A stretch of DNA of 5,557 nt from Anaerolineae bacterium (GTDB taxonomy: Bacteria > Chloroflexota > Anaerolineae > Anaerolineales > Villigracilaceae), in contig JAFLCF010000260.1 of assembly GCA_017303735.1 (NCBI GenBank), positions 1-5,557 of the forward strand, read 5' to 3'. The notes beneath the pieces are model-generated. The model made no database searches, was not told the DNA's origin, and worked only from the letters and a program-made list of their open reading frames with translations. Below, one piece after another: positions 1-5,442 of this stretch. A program made the position numbers and the translations under genes. The number at the start of each line of letters is the position of its first letter. Positions within the stretch are counted from its first letter, which is position 1.

Positions 1-380
1 GGGGGAATCCGAGCAATCGTGAAGCCCCCAAGAAGTTCTACCCTTCCATTCTTTCCAGCGGACGTGTGACCACACGCGAACTGGCAGAGATGGCTGCTCA
101 GCGTTCGACCATGAGCAGTATTGATATGATGGCAGCGATCGAGAGTTTCCTTGCCATCATTCCCGAACAGCTCGCCAAGGGCAATATCGTCGAGTTGGGC
201 GAGTTCGGCAATTTCTGGTTGAAGATGACTTCGGAAGGCGCAGAAACCGCCGAGGACGTGCGTGCCAGCCAGATCACCAGTGTTTTGCCGCGCTTCAACC
301 CAGGCAAACATTTCAAACATACCTTGGATGGGATTGAGTTCGTCAAAGGAGTGTTGGTAAGCAACAATAACGAGGATTAG
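1..380 (+). CDS. HU-related (histone-like) DNA-binding protein, 5' partial
   Basis: Predicted small nucleoid-associated DNA-binding protein of the HU/IHF superfamily, probably of the HU-related subfamily that has an N-terminal extension. The frame is open from base 3 to the TAG at 378-380 and gives 125 visible residues. The first 21 (containing EAPKKFYPSILSSGRVTTRE) match the typical start of this subfamily (RGNP..PEAPKK.YPS..SSGRVT), so the true start lies a few residues upstream of the window. The GTG at 66 falls inside this conserved segment and is not the start. Downstream come the helical part (ELAEMAAQRST...MMAAIESFLAIIPE), the GNIVELGEFGNFWLK strand/turn and the LPRFNPGKHFK segment expected of HU folds. 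HU proteins bind DNA with little sequence specificity as dimers. The gene appears independent of what follows, since 237 bp of repeats separate it from the next gene. Confidence 0.88.
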   Translation, partial: GNPSNREAPKKFYPSILSSGRVTTRELAEMAAQRSTMSSIDMMAAIESFLAIIPEQLAKGNIVELGEFGNFWLKMTSEGAETAEDVRASQITSVLPRFNPGKHFKHTLDGIEFVKGVLVSNNNED

Positions 381-394
381 ACTTCTATAGAAAT

Positions 395-429
395 AAGACC
401 CGACAGGTTTTGGAAACCTGTCGGGTCTT
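395..429. repeat. Perfect 16-bp palindrome with 3-nt loop (GACAGG family), possible terminator of the HU gene
   Basis: The arm AAGACCCGACAGGTTT (395-410) is the exact reverse complement of 414-429, with loop TGG. It lies 14 bp after the HU stop codon, where a transcript could fold it into a strong hairpin. No T-run follows (TGACTATA on the + strand), so it is not a textbook intrinsic terminator. A diverged copy occurs at 554-585, which suggests a dispersed palindromic element that may also stop transcription. Confidence 0.8.
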
Positions 430-465
430 GACTATACGAAAACCACCCCTGCCCTACTCGAAAAA

Positions 466-547
466 ACATTTAGAAGTTTTGGGAAAAACTGTTAGCAGTT
501 TTTTAAATACTGTTAGCAGTTTTTGGGAAAACTATTAGCAGTATTTT
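466..547. repeat. Four-copy 15-mer repeat array with 21-22 bp phasing upstream of the restriction-modification gene
   Basis: Copies begin at 466 (ACATTTAGAAGTTTT, the most diverged), 488 (ACTGTTAGCAGTTTT), 509 (same 15-mer) and 531 (ACTATTAGCAGTATT). Start-to-start distances are 22, 21 and 22 bp, about two helical turns. The core has dyad symmetry, ACTG-TTAG-CAGT, and around copy 2 the arms extend to 8 bp (AAAAACTG 484-491 and CAGTTTTT 496-503). Runs of A and T alternate between copies. The regular spacing on one face of the helix, just upstream of a promoter-like box, would suit a multi-site operator or bent DNA. It could equally be a decaying tandem repeat. No binding protein can be named from the sequence. 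Confidence 0.7.
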
Positions 548-553
548 GAAACA

Positions 554-585
554 AGACCTGACAGGCATAAAAACCTGTCAAGTCT
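554..585. repeat. Imperfect palindrome, second copy of the GACAGG family
   Basis: AGACCTGACAGG (554-565) pairs with CCTGTCAAGTCT (574-585) with one mismatch and an 8-nt loop. It aligns with the palindrome at 396-428. Relative to that copy one base pair has changed from C-G to T-A on both arms, which keeps the pairing, while a neighbouring pair is broken. The two copies bracket the phased array and the second ends 6 bp before the TATAAT box. Confidence 0.7.
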
Positions 586-591
586 AGCGGG

Positions 592-609
592 TATAATATT
601 CAAAAGGGA
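592..609 (+). promoter_or_regulatory. Candidate -10 box and ribosome binding site of the restriction-modification gene
   Basis: A consensus TATAAT lies at 592-597 and a purine-rich AGGGA at 605-609, 8 nt before the ATG at 618. The ribosome binding site supports that start. I see no convincing -35 hexamer at 16-18 bp; that position falls in the second arm of the palindrome at 554-585. If the box is used, transcription would begin near 604 and leave a leader of only about 14 nt. Confidence 0.45.
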
Positions 610-617
610 TTTTTATT

Positions 618-3455
618 ATGCCGATCACTCCGCAGGAATTTATCAGCAAATGGAAGCGCGTTACGGCGCGGGAAAAGCAGACCTATCAGGAACATTTCCT
701 CGATCTGTGCCAGCTTGTGGGGCATCAGACGCCGAACGATTATGACCCGACCGGCACAAAGTTTGCTTTTGAAATGGGCGCGGCAAAGACCAGCGGCGGA
801 CAAGGCTGGGCAGATGTGGCGAAGCTCGGCTTTTTTGGTTGGGAGTATAAGGGTAAAGATGCCGACCTGGATAAAGCGTATGAACAGCTCCTCCGTTATC
901 GGGATGCGCTTCTGAATCCGCCCGTGCTTGTGGTCTCCGACATCAACTTTATCGTCATCCGAACCAATTACACCAACCTGCCCACGCGGACGTATACGCT
1001 CGCGCTCGATGACCTGCTCAACCCCGAAAGCATTCAACTCCTCAAAAAAGTTTTTACCAGCCCCGAAGACCTGAAACCGAAAGAGACCATTGAAAGCGTG
1101 ACGCGCGAGGCGGCGGAGAAGTTCTCGAAGCTCGCCCGCAACCTGCACGAGTACGGCGAAGACCCGCAGGAAGTGGCGCATTTCCTGATCCGCTTGTTGT
1201 TCTGTTTGTTCGCCGAAGATATTGGTTTGCTGCCTGAAAAACTTTTCCCGCGCATGCTCGAACAGACGCGGCGCAACTCGACAGCGTTTCAAGAGATGCT
1301 GGGGCAACTCTTCCGCGCTATGAACACGGGTGGATATTTCGGCACGGATAAGATTTTGCATTTCAACGGCGGACTGTTCGACAATGAGCGCGTCTTGAAG
1401 CTCGACGGCGCAGACATGGACATCATCGCCGATATTGACGGCTTGGATTGGGGCGCGATCAAACCGTCTATATTTGGTACGCTCTTCGAACGCGGACTTG
1501 ACCCTAGCAAACGTTCGCAGTTGGGCGCACATTACACAGGCGAGGACGATATTTTATTGATCGTGGAACCGGTGTTGATGAAGCCGTTACGGCGCGAGTG
1601 GGAAGAAGTGAAAGCGGAATGTAGAAAGTTGAAAGTGGAAGAAGGGGAAGTAACAGGAAAGAAGAAAGAAACTGTACGAAAGAAGATTCAGAGTGCTTTG
1701 CTTGCTTACATGGACAAGGTCGCGGCGGTGACGGTGCTAGACCCGGCTTGTGGCAGCGGCAACTTTTTGTATGTAGCCCTGCGCCTGTTGCTGGATTTGC
1801 AGAACGAAGTGGCGGGATTCACTGAAGAGATGGGCATCAATCGCCCGTTTGTGACCGTGACTCCGGCGCAGTTGTTCGGCATTGAGACCAATGAGTACGC
1901 CCATGAACTGGCGCAAATGACGATCCAGATCGGCTATATTCAATGGCTAAGGGATAACGGTTACGGTCACCCGACCGAGCCGATTTTGAAGAAGACCAAG
2001 AATATTGTGAGGATGGATGCTATTTTGGCTTACCAGCAGACTTCCGAAGTCTTAAAGACTTCGGAAATCTCCGAACCCGAATGGCCCGCCGTGGATGTCA
2101 TCCTCGGCAATCCGCCGTTTTTGGGAAGTATCAAACAACGCGAAGAACTTGGGGAAGAATACCTAAATAATTTGACAAACCTTTACAAAGACCGTGTCCC
2201 TCCAAAAAGCGACCTAGTTTGTTACTGGTTTGAAAAATCAAGACAGGCAATAATTGATAAGAAAGTAAAACGAGTTGGGCTAATCGCAACTCAGGCAATT
2301 CGGAAGGGTTTAAGCCGAACTGTTCTTGACCGTATAAAAGACAGCGGGGATATTTTCCTTGCTTACAGCAATCGACCTTGGGTTTTGGACGGCGCATCTG
2401 TCAGAGTATCTATTATTTGCTTTGACAATGGTTCTGAAAAATCTAAAGTCCTTGACGAAAAGATTGTAGAAACAATCAATCCTGATTTGTCTTCTTCGGC
2501 TGACATTACAACTGCAAATCTTCTTCCTGAAAACGAAAATATCGCGTTTCCTGGAACAAAAAAGTATGGCGCTTTCGATATTGAGCCTGAATTGGCATAT
2601 GAAATGCTTCAAGACAAGAGCAATCCAAACGGCAGACCAAATTCTGACATTGTAAAACCTTGGGTAAATGGAAGTGATCTTGTTGGAACTCGGCGTGGGA
2701 TGTTTATTATTGATTTCGGTGTAAAAACTCCCATTGAAGAAGCAGCAAAATACCAACTGCCGTTTGAATACATTCGAAAAGTTGTAAAACCTGAACGAGA
2801 CAAGGAAAGAGTTGCAAGCACAAGAAATAATTGGTGGCTTTTTGAACGCCAAAGACCGGAAATGCGCCAAGCACTAGAAGGTCTTTCTCGCTTTGTTGCA
2901 ACGCCTGTTGTTTCAAAATATCGTATTTTTGTTTGGCTTACCCATCCAACAATACCTGATGCCAAAGTAACTGTATTCTCAAGAGAAGATGATTACTTCT
3001 TCGGTGTTTTGCATTCTCGCCTACATGCAATTTGGAGTGATAAAAAGGGCGCACGTCATGGTGTTGGAAATGATTTGACATATAACATATCTGAATGTTT
3101 CGGCACCTTCCCCTTCCCCTACCCGCCCGGCGCAGAGAAGCAGAACGACCCGCGTGTGCAAGCCATCGCGTCCGCTGCTAAGGAGTTGGTCGAGCAACGA
3201 GATCGCTGGCTCCAGACCTCGGAGGTCTCACCGGAAGACTCCAAGTCCTTGAAGCCGTCTAAAAAGACCTCCGAGGTCTCGACGGTCAAGCGCACGCTGA
3301 CGAACCTGTATAACCAACGTCCCACCTGGCTGGAGCTGTCCCATAAGAAGCTGGATGACGCTGTCTTCGCGGCATATGGCTGGGAGAATACCTTGTCCGA
3401 TGAAGAGATTTTGGAGAGGTTGTTGGCGTTGAATTTGGAGAGAGGGAAAGAATAA
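618..3455 (+). CDS. MmeI-like Type IIL/IIG fused restriction endonuclease and adenine DNA methyltransferase
   Basis: A single-chain enzyme predicted to methylate adenine in its target and to cleave unmethylated DNA at a distance, using SAM. Its 945 residues compare with about 919 for MmeI. The N-terminal nuclease domain carries D66-x9-E76-x-K78 (in WADV...WEYKGK), with the spacing of MmeI's D-EXK site. A helical connector follows (about 160-300), then GAHYT (303-307), SAM motif I DPACGSGNF (375-383) and catalytic GNPPF (497-501, an N6-adenine type). Residues about 620-830 should be the target-recognition domain, ending at FGTFPFP (828-834). The C-terminal region contains RTLTNLYNQRPTWL and DEEILERLLALNLER, both typical of the family. 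The start is supported by AGGGA at 605-609. No catalytic residue is visibly lost, so it is probably active. Odd points: AT-rich DNA from about 2150 to 3100, and palindromic repeats translated in frame at residues 473-485 and 866-888. Specificity cannot be read from the sequence. Confidence 0.93.
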   Translation: MPITPQEFISKWKRVTAREKQTYQEHFLDLCQLVGHQTPNDYDPTGTKFAFEMGAAKTSGGQGWADVAKLGFFGWEYKGKDADLDKAYEQLLRYRDALLNPPVLVVSDINFIVIRTNYTNLPTRTYTLALDDLLNPESIQLLKKVFTSPEDLKPKETIESVTREAAEKFSKLARNLHEYGEDPQEVAHFLIRLLFCLFAEDIGLLPEKLFPRMLEQTRRNSTAFQEMLGQLFRAMNTGGYFGTDKILHFNGGLFDNERVLKLDGADMDIIADIDGLDWGAIKPSIFGTLFERGLDPSKRSQLGAHYTGEDDILLIVEPVLMKPLRREWEEVKAECRKLKVEEGEVTGKKKETVRKKIQSALLAYMDKVAAVTVLDPACGSGNFLYVALRLLLDLQNEVAGFTEEMGINRPFVTVTPAQLFGIETNEYAHELAQMTIQIGYIQWLRDNGYGHPTEPILKKTKNIVRMDAILAYQQTSEVLKTSEISEPEWPAVDVILGNPPFLGSIKQREELGEEYLNNLTNLYKDRVPPKSDLVCYWFEKSRQAIIDKKVKRVGLIATQAIRKGLSRTVLDRIKDSGDIFLAYSNRPWVLDGASVRVSIICFDNGSEKSKVLDEKIVETINPDLSSSADITTANLLPENENIAFPGTKKYGAFDIEPELAYEMLQDKSNPNGRPNSDIVKPWVNGSDLVGTRRGMFIIDFGVKTPIEEAAKYQLPFEYIRKVVKPERDKERVASTRNNWWLFERQRPEMRQALEGLSRFVATPVVSKYRIFVWLTHPTIPDAKVTVFSREDDYFFGVLHSRLHAIWSDKKGARHGVGNDLTYNISECFGTFPFPYPPGAEKQNDPRVQAIASAAKELVEQRDRWLQTSEVSPEDSKSLKPSKKTSEVSTVKRTLTNLYNQRPTWLELSHKKLDDAVFAAYGWENTLSDEEILERLLALNLERGKE
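2038..2070. repeat. 33-nt palindromic element translated in frame within the methyltransferase domain
   Basis: AGACTTCCGAAGTCTT (2038-2053) and AAGACTTCGGAAATCT (2055-2070) are reverse complements except for one base, with a 1-nt centre. Each half is itself a near-palindrome. It aligns without gaps to the intergenic palindrome 5397-5429 with 27 of 33 identical bases; all six differences are transitions. It encodes QTSEVLKTSEIS between the RMDAILAY segment and the WPAVDVILGNPPF strand, a place where MmeI-like proteins vary in length. The same frame of the intergenic copy would read TSEVLKTSEV. Confidence 0.85.
3214..3279. repeat. Inverted pair of 15-bp palindromic cores translated in frame in the C-terminal linker
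   Basis: AGACCTCGGAGGTCT (3214-3228) and its exact reverse complement AGACCTCCGAGGTCT (3265-3279) lie 36 nt apart. Both 15-mers are identical to the cores of the intergenic palindrome at 5396-5430. The stretch between them (AGACTCCAAGTCCTTGAAG at 3237-3255) looks like a decayed copy with the same CTTGAAG centre. Both cores are read in the frame giving TSEV, at residues 867-870 and 884-887, in a linker between the helical AAKELVEQRDRWL segment and the conserved RTLTNLYNQRPTWL block. Confidence 0.85.
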
Positions 3456-3517
3456 TAAAACTAAACTTAAGAACTCTTAATTTTACTTACATAAATTTGG
3501 CTTACTTACGAGGCAGA
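3456..3517. other. Short AT-rich spacer between the restriction-modification gene and the membrane-protein gene
   Basis: This 62-bp spacer holds a weak dyad, TTAAGA-AC-TCTTAA (3467-3480), followed by TTTT. The stem has only 6 bp and one G-C pair per arm, so I do not call it a terminator. GAGG at 3510-3513 lies 4 nt before the ATG at 3518 and is the likely, slightly close, ribosome binding site. No clear promoter is visible, and the two genes could share a transcript. Confidence 0.35.
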
Positions 3518-4843
3518 ATGAACAATAAAAAAAGTAAAAACAAAAAAGAAGTAAAGACCTCAAAGCATTCCCTTAAGGAAAGCTTCAATACCTTCAAAGA
3601 CAAATTGAAACTAATAAGAAATCTAGATTCTACGCCGGACATTGATACAGACATAAAATTATTCAATCAACTAAGCATCTTCAAAAAGACTGAAAAGAAA
3701 GAATTCGAAGCCTTATTTAGAAAAAGACTTGGGATTTATTATGCAAGAACAAAATTTTATATATTCTTGATATATCTTATCTATTTTGCTTTTTATTTCT
3801 TGATATTTAATTCGTCTCTGCTATATTCAATAATTAAATTCAGAGGAGGTGCTATTCCAAATAATTATTCTGGGTTATTCTTGGAGCTTCCTCTATCTAT
3901 TGAACTTTTATTATTAACACCAATAATTTACCTGTTTTTAATTTTATATGCTGCATTGTTTAAAAATGTAAAATCTCCAAACAAACTAGATATTTGGGGC
4001 GTTCTATCTATAACACTCAATGCATACGAACACATCGCCATAATTAGCATACTTCTAACGATATCAATTCAATACTACTCAACAATAGTCATATCAGCAG
4101 AAACTTTTTTATTTTTTACATCTATCCTTCTGCTAATCATAGTTTTTCTGTATGTTATTTTATATTTCTCTCTAAACAAATTCATAAACTTCACTGGGCA
4201 CTTGTTCGCAAATAGTTCAAGTAAATATGTTTTTATAAATGAGTATCAAGACACTGACTTAATTATATATTTTTACCTCTTACTGTCTTTTATTCAAAAG
4301 CACAAACAATCTATACTCTCAAGCATTATATATAAAAAATCGGTAATTGAATATTTAGACAACATAGCTATTGAGTTCCTCAATTTTACTAATAGAACAT
4401 TTTCGTCTAAAGAGCCTCAATTTAAAGATTGGGTCACAAAAAACACTGAGGAGATTATTAGTTATATAAACTCAAGAAAAGCTATTATTTTCAATGCAAA
4501 TGAAAAATCTTTATCTGAATTTGAAAAATATTGCAAAGACTCATTTATCCATTTACTAAAGGGAGAATGGGGTAAATTAGAAAGGCTCGAACATACCCTC
4601 CCCAAAAAACGGGATTGGAAAGCCTATATTTTAGAATCTAGCAAATTATTAATTGTTGGATTAGTACCAGTTCTTACAGTTTACTTAATGGATAAATATC
4701 AAGTTATTGAAATAACAACGGTTAACTATTTATATTTTGCTACCATTATTTGGGCGATAATCAATCTCATGCTTGCGATTGAGCCAGGCATCCTTGATAG
4801 AATCAAATTAGCAAAAGACATGACAGATATTATAAAAAAATAA
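3518..4843 (+). CDS. Uncharacterised AT-rich multi-pass membrane protein
   Basis: I do not recognise the family. From the ATG at 3518 the product has 441 residues. An in-frame TTG at 3497 would add seven residues but has no ribosome binding site, whereas GAGG precedes the ATG. Residues 1-78 are soluble and very Lys-rich (NNKKSKNKKEVK). Hydrophobic segments fall near residues 80-105, 126-148, 171-192, 196-219, 376-391 and 403-421, giving probably six membrane spans. About 155 residues between spans four and five are hydrophilic and likely cytoplasmic. The positive N terminus suggests it stays inside. There is no signal peptide and no recognisable catalytic motif. Base composition is extreme (20-47% GC, most sampled lines 20-35%) and codons end mainly in A or T, unlike the flanking housekeeping genes, which suggests transfer. 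It is co-directional with the restriction-modification gene, 62 bp downstream. A defence or hitchhiker role is inference from position only. Confidence 0.8.
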   Translation: MNNKKSKNKKEVKTSKHSLKESFNTFKDKLKLIRNLDSTPDIDTDIKLFNQLSIFKKTEKKEFEALFRKRLGIYYARTKFYIFLIYLIYFAFYFLIFNSSLLYSIIKFRGGAIPNNYSGLFLELPLSIELLLLTPIIYLFLILYAALFKNVKSPNKLDIWGVLSITLNAYEHIAIISILLTISIQYYSTIVISAETFLFFTSILLLIIVFLYVILYFSLNKFINFTGHLFANSSSKYVFINEYQDTDLIIYFYLLLSFIQKHKQSILSSIIYKKSVIEYLDNIAIEFLNFTNRTFSSKEPQFKDWVTKNTEEIISYINSRKAIIFNANEKSLSEFEKYCKDSFIHLLKGEWGKLERLEHTLPKKRDWKAYILESSKLLIVGLVPVLTVYLMDKYQVIEITTVNYLYFATIIWAIINLMLAIEPGILDRIKLAKDMTDIIKK

Positions 4844-4939
4844 AACGAAAACAATGTCTTTACAAAGTTGACATGCCCATCCAACCTTACGGTGGCATTT
4901 AGATTTCAATATGTTTCCGCCTTGGTAAACTCTGTGCAG

Positions 4940-4968
4940 GTATGGGAAATAGCTCCTTCCGCCCATAC
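4940..4968. terminator. Hairpin downstream of the DUF1801 gene, possible terminator
   Basis: GTATGGG (4940-4946) pairs perfectly with CCCATAC (4962-4968) around a 15-nt loop. On the - strand it lies about 40 nt past the DUF1801 stop, and on the + strand about 100 nt past the membrane-protein stop, so it sits between convergent genes. No T-run accompanies it on either strand and the loop is large, so function is uncertain. The rest of 4844-4939 shows no gene or clear signal. Confidence 0.3.
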
Positions 4969-5006
4969 AACCTTCAAACCTGCAACCTTCTAACGTTCAA
5001 ACGTTC
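4968..5006. repeat. Degenerate short tandem repeats between convergent genes
   Basis: CAACCTTC occurs at 4968-4975 and 4983-4990, followed by AACGTTC at 4992-4998 and again within 4999-5006. On the - strand this reads as a run of related units (GAACGTTT, GAACGTTA, GAAGGTTG, GGTTTGAAGGTTG). It lies immediately after the DUF1801 stop codon and ends at one arm of the hairpin at 4940-4968. It looks like a decayed simple repeat; no function is visible. Confidence 0.5.
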
Positions 5007-5008
5007 CT

Positions 5009-5377
5009 CTAACACACCTGCCCCTTCGACCTCGCGGTCGCCTTCAACATACTTTCCACCACGGCAAAGTCCACGCGCTCGGGCTTTGAGTAGCGGATGC
5101 AGCCCTTGCCATGCGCGATGCCTGTGCCTTGCAGTTGGTCGGTGTGGGCATTCATCACGTCTGTTCGCAGGATGTAGAGAGCGACGAAGTTCTTTTGGCT
5201 GGCAAATCCCACTTCGGCGACGCCGTCACGCCAGTAACTGGGCATGCCGTATTCCATGGTCTCTTTGAAGCCTTTGAGGTGCTTGCGGCACAAGGCACGT
5301 AATTTCTTGAGGACGGCAAGGCGTTCCTGCGGCACGTCCAACAGATATTCGGTCACTGTCTTGGCGTCACTTTGCAT
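5009..5377 (-). CDS. DUF1801 (YdhG-like) family protein
   Basis: A 122-residue cytoplasmic protein of the DUF1801 family, a small alpha/beta fold related to the CyaY/YdhG group; its molecular role is not settled. Family hallmarks are visible: an N-terminal helix pair (VTEYLLDVPQERLAVLKKLRALC), GMPSYW at 44-49, the strand segment FASQKNFVALYIL at 58-70 and GKGCIRYSKPERVDF at 90-104. The length is normal. The ATG at 5375-5377 is supported by AGAGG on the - strand (5385-5389) with a 7-nt spacer. It ends in TAG at 5009-5011. It lies in the same direction as the reductase tail, but a 35-bp palindrome separates them, so separate transcription is plausible. Base composition is GC-rich like the other native genes here. 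Confidence 0.85.
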   Translation of the reverse strand: MQSDAKTVTEYLLDVPQERLAVLKKLRALCRKHLKGFKETMEYGMPSYWRDGVAEVGFASQKNFVALYILRTDVMNAHTDQLQGTGIAHGKGCIRYSKPERVDFAVVESMLKATARSKGQVC

Positions 5378-5384
5378 GGGGTTG

Positions 5385-5397
5385 CCTCTTTATAATA
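5385..5397 (-). promoter_or_regulatory. Ribosome binding site and possible -10 box of the DUF1801 gene
   Basis: On the - strand TATTAT (5397-5392) is followed by AAAGAGG and the ATG at 5377. The ribosome binding site AGAGG is well placed. The TATTAT is only 14 nt from the ATG, so it would give an almost leaderless transcript, and it overlaps the end of the palindrome at 5396-5430. The ribosome binding site is better supported than the promoter. Confidence 0.35.
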
Positions 5398-5430
5398 GAC
5401 CTCCGAGGTCTTGAAGACCTCGGAGGTCTA
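5396..5430. repeat. Perfect 17-bp palindrome with nested palindromic halves
   Basis: TAGACCTCCGAGGTCTT (5396-5412) is the exact reverse complement of 5414-5430, with a 1-nt centre (G). Each half contains AGACCTC-N-GAGGTCT, itself a palindrome, so the element can form one long hairpin or two short ones. It lies 12 nt past the reductase stop on the - strand and 18 nt upstream of the DUF1801 ATG. It may terminate reductase transcription, although no T-run follows. The same core occurs twice inside the restriction-modification gene, with a diverged full-length copy at 2038-2070. Confidence 0.88.
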
Positions 5431-5442
5431 ATTATTTATCTA

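Noticed and set aside
229..238. ACTTCGGAAG in the HU gene as another copy of the TSEV palindrome
   Set aside because: It encodes the TSEG part of the SEGAETAE segment, a region conserved in HU-related proteins, and the match covers only the core without AGAC/GTCT ends.
395..429. Confident Rho-independent terminator of the HU gene
   Set aside because: The stem is strong but no T-run follows on either strand, and a second copy upstream of a gene points to a dispersed repeat. Kept as a repeat with possible terminator function.
466..547. CRISPR-like repeat array
   Set aside because: Repeats are about 15 nt with gaps of only 6-7 nt, too short for spacers, and no cas gene is visible in the window.
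600..1532. Long open frame on the - strand opposite the nuclease and helical part of the restriction-modification gene
   Set aside because: It lies fully antisense to a well-identified protein in a GC-rich coding region, where such frames arise from codon bias. It has no recognisable domain.
1620..1690. Purine-rich GAAAGT-like run in the restriction-modification gene as an inserted simple repeat
   Set aside because: It encodes the charged helix before SAM motif I, and its length is comparable with other MmeI-like proteins, so no insertion is needed.
2310..2965. Overlapping - strand frames in the AT-rich middle of the restriction-modification gene, considered as a separate inserted gene
   Set aside because: The + strand frame is continuous and its conserved anchors on both sides are intact; the reverse products show no domain features.
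3497..3517. TTG start for the membrane protein
   Set aside because: No ribosome binding site precedes it; the ATG at 3518 has GAGG 4 nt upstream.
4942..5302. Forward-strand frames opposite the DUF1801 gene
   Set aside because: They are antisense to a gene with clear family motifs, and their products are Arg/Ser/Cys-rich without any recognisable fold.
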